Source: an uncultured bacterium
GTDB taxonomy: Bacteria > Actinomycetota > Coriobacteriia > Coriobacteriales > Coriobacteriaceae
Direction: 5' to 3'
Length of the DNA: 13,003 nucleotides
Assembly (NCBI GenBank): GCA_905215835.1
Contig: CAJMRR010000043.1
Coordinates: 1 to 13,003, forward strand
Below are positions 6,236 through 12,321 of the stretch, one piece after another; within the stretch, counting starts at the first letter, position 1; every line of letters begins with the position of its first letter. The translations under genes and the position numbers were made by a program. The notes under the pieces were generated by a model. The model searched no databases. It had not been told where the DNA came from and saw nothing but the letters and a program-made list of their open reading frames with translations.

Positions 6236-6396
6236 TCCGCTTGCTCGCCCACAGGGGCCCGTGCGCGGCCTGTGAGATTTCCTGCTCTACAGTCCTGCTC
6301 GCACGAAGAGCACATTAAGTGCTCTTCGGCTCGTGCGGAACTCGCGATAAATCTCACAGGCCGCGCGCGGGCCCCTGTGGGCGAGCAAGCTGCGGA
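6236..6396. repeat. Very long palindrome (about 160 bp)
   Basis: The 40-base left arm (6241-6280) and right arm (6349-6388) are inverted copies matching at 39 of 40 positions. The single difference (6262/6367) would be a U-G pair in plus-strand RNA. After a three-base bulge (6389-6391), TCCGC (6236-6240) and GCGGA (6392-6396) extend the stem. The 68-base centre contains another hairpin: GAAGAGCAC/GTGCTCTTC around ATTAA at 6305-6327, enlarged by CGCAC/GTGCG. It lies outside any credible gene, upstream of the ptsH -35, beyond the fruA terminator. It lacks flanking T tracts and shows no open transposase. A non-autonomous repeat (MITE-like) or a structured RNA or cruciform element are possibilities. 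Confidence 0.85.
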
Positions 6397-6493
6397 AACT
6401 CAGTCGGTCCAAAGTAATGTCGGCTGAAAGGAATTCTGGCTGATGATCTGTTCGCGACAAGGACTCGATAGGCGGCCCCCTCTATGCCCTTTT

Positions 6494-6566
6494 ATAAGTT
6501 GCGGTGAAATAGGGACTGAATTTGGGGTTGAATCGTTTAAACAGTCCCTATTTCACCGCAACTTAT
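6494..6566. repeat. Second palindrome with 25-bp perfect arms
   Basis: The arms at 6494-6518 and 6542-6566 are perfect inverted copies of 25 bases; the left arm begins ATAAGTTGCGGTGAAATAGG. The loop is 23 bases. Outside the perfect arms the flanks 6482-6493 and 6567-6577 remain similar in inverted orientation (CTATGCCCTTTT against CTATCCCTCCC), so the element is probably near 95 bp. No T tract follows on either strand. It sits between the longer palindrome and the fruA terminator and carries no gene. Its origin is unknown; a dispersed intergenic repeat is my guess. Confidence 0.8.
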
Positions 6567-6577
6567 GGGAGGGATAG

Positions 6578-6615
6578 AAAAAAGGCGGGGACTCCTAGTG
6601 GAGTCCCCGCCTTTT
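6578..6615 (-). terminator. Intrinsic terminator of fruA (bidirectional form)
   Basis: A perfect 12-bp stem GGCGGGGACTCC/GGAGTCCCCGCC (6584-6595 with 6600-6611) closes a four-base loop. On the minus strand it is followed by six T residues (6583-6578), 39 bases after the fruA stop. On the plus strand it is followed by TTTT, so it could stop transcription in both directions. Confidence 0.95.
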
Positions 6616-6649
6616 GTGCAGAGGGCGATGGTATTCGCGTATTGCTGGA

Positions 6650-8653
6650 TTAGACCAGGCGGGCGTTGATCGTCTTGGCGATCTCGGCGGCGTCGGTGGA
6701 ACCTTTGACGGTGGTACGGAAGTCCTCGTCCATGAGCGCCTCGGCGACCTTGGACAGGATCTTGAGGTGCGTGGTGCCGGCCTGTGCACCGGGGATGAGC
6801 AGGGCAATAGCCACGTTGACGGGAGCGCCGTCCATGGTGTCCCAACCGGTCACACCGGACTCGTCCTTGACGACGATGACGGCAGCCTCGGTAATGGCGT
6901 CGGACTTGGCATGCGGGATGGCGAAGCCCTCCATCATGCCCGTGGTGCCCTCGGCCTCGCGGGCCAGGAAGGCGTTCATCACGGCGTCGGCGTCGCTGGC
7001 GATACCGGCCTTGACAGCCTGGTTGGAAACGAAGCTCAGAGCCTCGTCACGAGAAGCGAAGTCCTCGGCGACAAAGACATTCTCAACCTTCACGAAGTCG
7101 GCAGCCTCGGCCTTGGGGGCCTCGACGGCAGCGGCCTTGGGGGCCTCAACGGGCTTGGCTGCAGGAGCGGCCTTCTGGTTCTTCTCGAAGTCGTACTTCT
7201 TGAAGGCCACGAACAGGATGCCACCGACCACAGCGCCGATGAGGATCGCGAGGACCCACAGCGGACCGTTCTCGACAACGGGCAGGACCAGGAAGCCACC
7301 GTGAGGCGCCGGATCGTGAACGTTGAACATAATGGTCAGGATCGAAGCGATAGAGGAACCGAGCATCATGATGGGCATGACAGGCCAGATGTTCTTGGTC
7401 ATGAACGGAATGGCGCCCTCGGTGATGTGGGTGCAACCAAGGATGAGGTTAACGACACCGGCGTCGTGATCCTCCTGGCTGAAGTACTTCTTGCCGACAA
7501 CGACGGCAAAGGTGGTGATCAGCGGAGGAACGATGCAGGCAGCGGAGACGGCAGCCATGAAGTTGGTGCCGAAGTTGTAGGTATCGGTGCCAACACCGGC
7601 GGCCAAAGCCTCGGTGAGCATAGCGGTACCGGTGACGTAAGCAGCCTTGTTGACCGGGCCGCCCATGTCAAAGGCGCACATGCAGCCAATGGCAAGACCC
7701 AGGACAACGGCGCCAGAGGCGGACAGGCCCTTGAGGAAGTCCATCATGGCGGTGTTGATGGCAGCCATGGGGCCGGAAATGCCGAGCATGACCAGGCCGA
7801 CGATGGCCGTCGAGAACAGCGGGTACAGGAAGATAGCCTTGAGGCCGTCCAGGTTCTTGGGCAGACCGGCAAAGACCTTCTCGAGCAGCAGGATGACATA
7901 ACCGGCGAGGAAGCCGCCGACGATGCCGCCCAGGAAGCCGAAGCCCACACCGGCGCCACCGGCGTCGATCATGCCGGTCTCGGCGTTAACAGGCAGGCCC
8001 TGGATGGCGATCATACCGGCAACAAAACCGGGGACGAGCGCCGGGCGCTTGCCGATGGATTCGGCGATGTAGGCGGAAAGCACCGGAACCATGAGGTTCA
8101 TGGCGATGCCGCCGATGATCTTGAGCATCGCAGCAAAGCTGTTGTAGTCAGACGCCGTCGAATCGAAGGACGTAATGCCCCACAGGAACGAGACGGCGGT
8201 CAGAACACCACCGGCAACGACGAAGACCAGCATGTGGCTGACGCCGTTCATGAGGTGCTTGTAGATGATGTGGCCGATGGACTCCTTCTCCTCGACCTCA
8301 TCCTCGATATCGGCAGCGGCTGCAACCGTGCTGTCGCCCTTGGCGGCGAGCGCGCGGTCAATCAGCTTACCAGCGGCCTCAACGGACAGGGCCTTGGAAA
8401 CACCAACGGAAACCATGGGCTTGCCGGCGAAACGCTCAGCCTGGACATCCTTGTCGGCTGCGACGACGACGGCCTTGGCACCAGCGATCTCACTCTTGGT
8501 GAGCTCGTTCTCGACACCGACCTGGCCATGGGTCTCGACCTTAATGGTCAGACCGCGCTCGGCAGCTGCCTTCTCCAGCGCCTCCTTCGCCATGAAGGTG
8601 TGCGCAATGCCGGTCGGGCAACCGGTCGCGGCGATGATGTCAAACTTAGCCAT
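6650..8653 (-). CDS. fruA: Fructose-type PTS permease, fused EIIB-EIIC-EIIA
   Basis: This membrane permease imports fructose or a related sugar and phosphorylates it, probably at C1. The product is 667 residues with domain order B-C-A. EIIB (about 1-100) has the phosphorylated Cys12 in AATGCPTGIAHTF. A charged linker (IEDEVEEKES) leads to a multi-spanning EIIC domain (about 127-485) with AFDMGGPVNKAAY (328-339) and HITEGAIPF (409-417). A Lys/Ala/Pro-rich tether (about 490-518) repeats VEAPKA. EIIA (about 520-667) carries its His581 in GFAIPHAKSD. One protein thus contains all sugar-specific phosphate steps after HPr. The start at 8653 has AAGGAGG five bases upstream; the frame stays open further up but without such a site. 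The gene is divergent from the RpiR-type regulator. Substrate is inferred from domain family and neighbouring kinases; mannose- or tagatose-type sugars are alternatives. Confidence 0.93.
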   Translation of the reverse strand: MAKFDIIAATGCPTGIAHTFMAKEALEKAAAERGLTIKVETHGQVGVENELTKSEIAGAKAVVVAADKDVQAERFAGKPMVSVGVSKALSVEAAGKLIDRALAAKGDSTVAAAADIEDEVEEKESIGHIIYKHLMNGVSHMLVFVVAGGVLTAVSFLWGITSFDSTASDYNSFAAMLKIIGGIAMNLMVPVLSAYIAESIGKRPALVPGFVAGMIAIQGLPVNAETGMIDAGGAGVGFGFLGGIVGGFLAGYVILLLEKVFAGLPKNLDGLKAIFLYPLFSTAIVGLVMLGISGPMAAINTAMMDFLKGLSASGAVVLGLAIGCMCAFDMGGPVNKAAYVTGTAMLTEALAAGVGTDTYNFGTNFMAAVSAACIVPPLITTFAVVVGKKYFSQEDHDAGVVNLILGCTHITEGAIPFMTKNIWPVMPIMMLGSSIASILTIMFNVHDPAPHGGFLVLPVVENGPLWVLAILIGAVVGGILFVAFKKYDFEKNQKAAPAAKPVEAPKAAAVEAPKAEAADFVKVENVFVAEDFASRDEALSFVSNQAVKAGIASDADAVMNAFLAREAEGTTGMMEGFAIPHAKSDAITEAAVIVVKDESGVTGWDTMDGAPVNVAIALLIPGAQAGTTHLKILSKVAEALMDEDFRTTVKGSTDAAEIAKTINARLV

Positions 8654-8674
8654 GTGTCCCTCCTTCTTGAGTAC

Positions 8675-8715
8675 AGCGCCCGCGGGCGCTCCCCTACACG
8701 CGCTTCGATGCGCGT
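8675..8715 (-). promoter_or_regulatory. Two GC hairpins in the fruA leader
   Basis: The leader holds a perfect 16-base palindrome, AGCGCCCGCGGGCGCT (8675-8690). It also holds a 6-bp stem, ACGCGC/GCGCGT with a six-base loop (8698-8715). Both lie between the predicted fruA transcription start and its ribosome binding site. They could stabilise the message or act as protein or RNA targets; no known antiterminator site is recognisable. On the plus strand the second hairpin is followed by TTTTT, but no gene upstream would use it. Confidence 0.4.
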
Positions 8716-8729
8716 TTTTCCACACTTGA

Positions 8730-8758
8730 AAGATACCAACCTACCGTCCGCGTGAGAA
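8730..8758 (-). promoter_or_regulatory. Probable promoter of fruA
   Basis: On the minus strand, TTCTCA (8758-8753) and TATCTT (8735-8730) are spaced by 17 bases, each matching the consensus at four of six positions. The -10 overlaps a TGAAAG half-site (8727-8732 on the plus strand), which fits regulation at this promoter. Confidence 0.45.
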
Positions 8759-8780
8759 GAGACAAGGCGCAATTCTCCGG

Positions 8781-8795
8781 TGAAAGGTTCTTTCA
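8781..8795. promoter_or_regulatory. Candidate regulator operator TGAAAG-N3-CTTTCA
   Basis: This is a perfect palindrome with 6-bp arms and a three-base centre, between the divergent fruA and regulator genes. Additional half-sites TGAAAG occur at 8727-8732 (over the fruA -10) and 8813-8818. A close relative of the full site overlaps the ribosome binding site of PfkB copy 1 at 2803-2817. The RpiR-type regulator encoded alongside is the obvious candidate binder, by inference from position and symmetry. Confidence 0.5.
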
Positions 8796-8802
8796 TAACC
8801 GT

Positions 8803-8848
8803 AAACGGCAAGTGAAAGTTTACCATCAACACTTGAAACGGCAAGGTG
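8803..8848. repeat. Direct and inverted short repeats upstream of the regulator
   Basis: AAACGGCAAG occurs twice, at 8803-8812 and 8836-8845, spaced 33 bp start to start, close to three helical turns. CAAGTG (8809-8814) and CACTTG (8830-8835) form an inverted pair between them. The array lies just upstream of the regulator's predicted -10 and could be a second protein-binding region. Confidence 0.4.
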
Positions 8849-8871
8849 TATCTTGTAATTGAAAATGCCCG

Positions 8872-8877
8872 TATACT
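8872..8877 (+). promoter_or_regulatory. Probable -10 element of the RpiR-type regulator gene
   Basis: TATACT matches the -10 consensus at five of six and lies about 49 bases before the chosen start. No good -35 stands 16-18 bases upstream, so activator help or autoregulation is plausible. A transcript starting near 8884 would exclude the ATG at 8878, which supports the start at 8926. Confidence 0.4.
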
Positions 8878-8925
8878 ATGGCATTGCGAATCAAATTAGA
8901 TTTTCATGCCAACCAGGAGCCATCC

Positions 8926-9783
8926 ATGACCGATAGTAGCAAGAGCGCACTTTCCCTCATTAGCACCCATCGGGGATACAGCGAGTCCGAGCAGCGCATT
9001 GTCGACTATATATTGGAGCACCAGTCCGAGGCTCCACGCCTCACGGCGGCTCAGCTCTCACGCGCCGCTGCCACGTCCGAGGCGACCGTTTCGCGCTTCT
9101 GCCGCAAGCTTGGGTTTGGCAGCTTCCGCAGCTTTCAGTTTTCGTTGGCGAGGGATTTGGAAAGCCAGCGCAACGAGGGCCTGACCGACGAGGTCTCGCT
9201 CGACAATATGGAGCAGAGCCTCAAGAACATCCTGGCTGCCAAGGTGAGCGAGCTTAATGCGACCATCGACGGTATCGACCACGATACGCTGGCGGCTGTT
9301 GTGCATGCCTTTAAGCATGCAGGGGTTATTGAGTTTGCAGCCGTGGGCAATACGAACGCGGTCGCGCTCGATGCGACGTTTAAGTTTTCGCAGCTGGGCC
9401 TGCGCTGCATGGCGAGCACCATTAGCGAGACATCAATCGGCTTTGCGCTCACGTTACGCCCGGGTGACGTCATCGTGCTAATCTCAAACTCCGGTAAATC
9501 GCGCCGACTGAATCGCATGGCAAAAGCGGCTCGCAACTGCGGCGCAACCGTAGTCGTCATCAGCAGTGACAGCAAATCCCCGCTCGCGCGCCTGGCAGAC
9601 TACACTTTTAATACCGTCAACCACGAAGCGCTGCTGACGACGGGCGACTTTGCGTTCTCCAAGATCAGCGCCACGATGATCATCGAAGTCATCTACAACT
9701 TCCTGCTGCCCGAGATTGAAGACGCGCGTGAGCATATCAGCTACTACGAGGAGCTCATCCAGCCGGATAAGGTTGTGGAGTAA
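8926..9783 (+). CDS. RpiR-family transcriptional regulator (HTH + SIS domain)
   Basis: This is a cytoplasmic DNA-binding regulator that likely senses a phosphosugar. The product is 285 residues. An N-terminal RpiR-type helix-turn-helix spans about 41-64 (AAQLSRAAATSEATVSRFCR). A C-terminal SIS sugar-phosphate isomerase-like domain covers about 133-260, with the AAVGNTNAVALDA loop, LISNSGKSRRLNRMAKAA and a conserved VISSDSKSPLARLAD segment. The start at 8926 is set by AGGAG six bases upstream; an in-frame ATG at 8878 lacks a ribosome binding site and overlaps the predicted promoter. It is the only plus-strand gene, divergent from fruA, and probably controls it. The ligand could be fructose 1-phosphate or another PTS product; this is inferred from context alone. 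It may also act on PfkB copy 1, which has a similar palindrome. Confidence 0.9.
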   Translation: MTDSSKSALSLISTHRGYSESEQRIVDYILEHQSEAPRLTAAQLSRAAATSEATVSRFCRKLGFGSFRSFQFSLARDLESQRNEGLTDEVSLDNMEQSLKNILAAKVSELNATIDGIDHDTLAAVVHAFKHAGVIEFAAVGNTNAVALDATFKFSQLGLRCMASTISETSIGFALTLRPGDVIVLISNSGKSRRLNRMAKAARNCGATVVVISSDSKSPLARLADYTFNTVNHEALLTTGDFAFSKISATMIIEVIYNFLLPEIEDAREHISYYEELIQPDKVVE

Positions 9784-9791
9784 AACGCGTA

Positions 9792-9824
9792 GTGGGACAA
9801 AAATTTCAGTCTATTTTGTCCCAC
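9792..9824. terminator. Hairpin between the convergent regulator and recN genes
   Basis: GTGGGACAAAA (9792-9802) and TTTTGTCCCAC (9814-9824) form a perfect 11-bp stem with an 11-base loop, centred in the 59-bp gap between two converging genes. Its position fits a shared bidirectional terminator. Neither strand has a T tract after the stem, although the base of the loop is A/T-rich. The sequence may instead belong to a dispersed hairpin repeat. Confidence 0.45.
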
Positions 9825-9842
9825 CAACACCGCTGATACGAC

Positions 9843-11471
9843 CTAACCTCGAGCTTCTTCGAGCATCTGCTTTGCGTGGACCAAGCTTGCCTCGGACTGA
9901 TCGCCGCTCAACATGCGGGCGATCTCGGCGATACGCGCTTCGCCGGTTACCTCGTCCAAATGCGTCTGGGGAACATCGCCCGGTTCCTTGCTGACGACAT
10001 AATGCTTGTCGGCCATGACGGCGACCTGCGCCAAGTGGGTTACGACAATCACCTGATGCGTAGCGGCGAGATCTGCCAGCACGCCCGCGAGTGCACGCGC
10101 CGTGGAGCCACCGACACCAGCATCGACCTCGTCAAACACAAGCGTATCGACACCGTCCGCATTACCGAGGACAACTTTGCTTGCCAACATGACGCGGCTG
10201 AGCTCGCCGCCCGACGCAATTCGACGCAGGGGACGCGGCGTCAAACCAGCACCGCTACGGTATAGCAGCTCGTAGCTCGAAGGACCAACGGGCGTCCACT
10301 CAGCACGGGGAAGATCGCGCGACTCCCAGACGAGCTCGGCGCCGCCCATTTCCAGGCGAGCCATCTGGCGGCCAACCTCGTGGCAGAAGCGCGGGGCCGC
10401 CGTATTGCGAGCGCGCTTAAGTGCCTTGGCAGCGGTAAACAACTCGCGCTCAGCGCTCCCGAGTGCCTCACGCGCCTTTTTGATCTGCTCATCGCCATCA
10501 TCGACCAGGGACAGCAGCTCTTGCGAGCGATCGCGCATGGCAAAAACATCGTCCATGGTAGGACCCCACTGACGCAGCAGGCCCTTGAGGTCGGAATACC
10601 GCTCACGCATGCGAGCGAGCTCGCGCGGATCGAAGGCGACGCCATCGCGATAGGCACGAAGTTCGTTCGCGCAATCCTCAAGGGAGATACAGGCATCCGA
10701 AAGTGCATCGGCAATGTCGCCGAGTTTGCGATCGACGGTAGCCATTCGGGAAAGCTCTGCCACGGCGCTGTTCACGGCATCGAGCGCTCCCCCTTCAGAG
10801 GCAAGCGATGCATGGGCATCGTTAGCCGTGGCAACCAGTACCTCGGCATGTTCGGAGCGCGGCAGCAGTTCCTCGAGTTCCTCATACTCGCCCGGTTTGG
10901 GGTCGACCTCGCCGATGCGCTCGAGCGCAAAGCGTGCTTCCTCGACGCGGCTCCCCTGCGCACGCGAGGTCTCTTCGACACGTCGAACCTCCTTAGCGGC
11001 AGCGCGCGAAGCCTTAAAGCAAGCACGGTAGTGCTCGAGTGCCTCGAGCGCAGAGCGCCCCGCCCACGCATCGACCATCGCAACGTGATGTGCCGGATCG
11101 AGCAAGCGTTGGTGCTCGTGCTGGCCGCACAAATCCATCATCACGCCAACGCGCTCCGAAAGCTCGCGCACACTGGCGATGCGCCCGTCAATCTTCACGC
11201 GGCTGCGGCCCTCGGCAGAAAGGCTGCGCTGTACGGTGAACCCTTCCGTGTCGTGCGGCCCGTCGAAGAGTCGTGCCTCGACGCTCGCGAGCGCCTCGCC
11301 CTCGCGCACCGTCGACGAATCCGCGCGCTCGCCCAAAATAAGTTTGAGGGCCGAGAGCAGCGCGGTCTTGCCGGCGCCGGTCTCGCCAGTCAGGACAGTC
11401 AGGCCGGCACTCGGCACCAGCGTCGCCTCGCGAATGAGTGCAATGTTAGAAACCTGCAGCTCATCGATCAT
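9843..11471 (-). CDS. recN: DNA repair protein RecN
   Basis: RecN is an SMC-like ATPase that acts early in double-strand break repair on the nucleoid. The product is 542 residues, close to the usual 550-575. Walker A GETGAGKT lies at 29-36 and the middle is a long charged helical region consistent with coiled coils. The ABC signature SGGE follows at about 420-423, Walker B TLVFDEVD ends at Asp450, and VTHL (about 477-480) is the H-loop. All nucleotide-binding motifs are intact. The start at 11471 has GGAG six bases upstream and overlaps the 3' end of nadK by 11 bases, so translation is probably coupled. It is last in the tlyA-nadK-recN operon. No SOS box is visible in the window; the operon promoter lies upstream of the right edge. 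Confidence 0.96.
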   Translation of the reverse strand: MIDELQVSNIALIREATLVPSAGLTVLTGETGAGKTALLSALKLILGERADSSTVREGEALASVEARLFDGPHDTEGFTVQRSLSAEGRSRVKIDGRIASVRELSERVGVMMDLCGQHEHQRLLDPAHHVAMVDAWAGRSALEALEHYRACFKASRAAAKEVRRVEETSRAQGSRVEEARFALERIGEVDPKPGEYEELEELLPRSEHAEVLVATANDAHASLASEGGALDAVNSAVAELSRMATVDRKLGDIADALSDACISLEDCANELRAYRDGVAFDPRELARMRERYSDLKGLLRQWGPTMDDVFAMRDRSQELLSLVDDGDEQIKKAREALGSAERELFTAAKALKRARNTAAPRFCHEVGRQMARLEMGGAELVWESRDLPRAEWTPVGPSSYELLYRSGAGLTPRPLRRIASGGELSRVMLASKVVLGNADGVDTLVFDEVDAGVGGSTARALAGVLADLAATHQVIVVTHLAQVAVMADKHYVVSKEPGDVPQTHLDEVTGEARIAEIARMLSGDQSEASLVHAKQMLEEARG

Positions 11472-12321
11472 GGCGGACTCCGTAGAATACGCGGCTCACC
11501 GAGTTGTAAAAACTCTCGGGGCCGTAGTCGAGCAGCAGCACATCGCCGGGGCCTCGGCGCACGGCCACGCTCTCGACCGTGCCGTCGCAGGTAATAAACT
11601 GTCCATCGATAGCGATCGCCGGAACGCTCGGACGGTCATCAGACATAAAGATTTCGACGACATCACTCGGCGAAGTCAAGAAGGCACGGGCCTGAATGGT
11701 GTGCGGCGCAATGGGTACGCAGACCATGCCCGTATAGTCAGGGCTCACGATGGGGCCACCGGCGCTGAGCGCGTAACCCGTAGAACCAGTCGCCGTCGAA
11801 ACGACGACACCGTCACCGCGTAGGCGGTCGATATGGTGACCGGACACCGTGATGTCAAACTCGACCATATCGGACAGGGGGCCGCGCGTAAGCGCCATGT
11901 CGTTGAGGGCGAAGGTGCGCACGACATCCTTCGTACCATCTTCGCGCACGGACACGATATCCGCGGCGATGGTAGCGCGACGGCTCACATGCAGCTCGCC
12001 GGACAGGGCGTCGCTCACGACCTGCAGAATGTCGCGCTCCTCGGGACTCGCAGCAGTTAAAAAACCCAGGTGACCATAGGAAAGACCGAGGATAGGAATC
12101 TCACGATGGTTGAGGATGCGGGCAGCGCGCAGCAACGTGCCGTCGCCGCCGAGCGTAATGACCAGATCGGAGCCGTCAATATCAGGCGTGCTCTGAATCT
12201 TGGATCGCTGGTCGGCAGCCCATGCGACCTCATAGCCCTGGCGAGTCAGCCAAAGCTCGAGCATCAGGCCGCTCTCGACCGCCTCTTGCTTGTAGTAATT
12301 GGGAACCAGAAAGACCTTCAT
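11461..12321 (-). CDS. nadK: NAD kinase
   Basis: NAD kinase makes NADP from NAD with ATP or polyphosphate in the cytoplasm. The product is 286 residues, the normal size. The catalytic GGDGT lies at 58-62, and STATGSTGYALSAGGPI (175-191) matches the glycine-rich substrate loop. Two family positions are unusual: the segment near 79-87 reads GLSYGHLGF rather than the common G-x-N-x-G-x-LGF, and ALNDM (138-142) has Asp in place of the usual Glu of the ALNE motif. The start codon overlaps the tlyA stop as ATGA, and the 3' end overlaps recN by 11 bases, so all three are likely translationally coupled. The same gene order is known from many actinobacteria. Confidence 0.96.
   Translation of the reverse strand: MKVFLVPNYYKQEAVESGLMLELWLTRQGYEVAWAADQRSKIQSTPDIDGSDLVITLGGDGTLLRAARILNHREIPILGLSYGHLGFLTAASPEERDILQVVSDALSGELHVSRRATIAADIVSVREDGTKDVVRTFALNDMALTRGPLSDMVEFDITVSGHHIDRLRGDGVVVSTATGSTGYALSAGGPIVSPDYTGMVCVPIAPHTIQARAFLTSPSDVVEIFMSDDRPSVPAIAIDGQFITCDGTVESVAVRRGPGDVLLLDYGPESFYNSVSRVFYGVRHDR

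Larger units (their letters stand above)
6101..6649. other. 549-bp gene-free region between ptsH and fruA
   Basis: No reading frame here has a credible ribosome binding site and codon bias. The stretch contains, from right to left on the minus strand, the fruA terminator, the 25-bp-arm palindrome, about 85 bases of unassigned sequence (6397-6481), the long palindrome, the ptsH promoter and the ptsH leader. The short frames crossing 6197-6427 only translate palindrome arms. Confidence 0.7.

Noticed and set aside
6197..6427. Small plus-strand frame across the long palindrome
   Set aside because: It only translates the two palindrome arms, so its repeated peptide segments come from the inverted repeat. 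It has no ribosome binding site.
6400..6427. Small hairpin with several G-U pairs (TCAGTCGG and TCGGCTGA)
   Set aside because: All eight pairs form only if wobble pairs are allowed on plus-strand RNA, and nothing suggests that strand is transcribed. Chance is likely.
6236..6577. CRISPR array as explanation for the repeats
   Set aside because: The repeats are inverted, not direct, have no regular spacer series, and no cas gene is present.
8698..8719. Plus-strand terminator-like hairpin followed by TTTTT
   Set aside because: No plus-strand gene lies upstream that would need it. The stem is only six pairs and makes better sense as a fruA leader hairpin.
6614..8755. 713-codon plus-strand open frame opposite fruA
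   Set aside because: It is longer than fruA itself but lies antisense to a gene with intact EIIB, EIIC and EIIA active sites. Its product is Gly/Asp/His-rich with no recognisable family.
8878..8925. Upstream ATG as start of the RpiR-type regulator
   Set aside because: It has no ribosome binding site and directly abuts the predicted -10 element TATACT, while the ATG at 8926 has AGGAG at good spacing.
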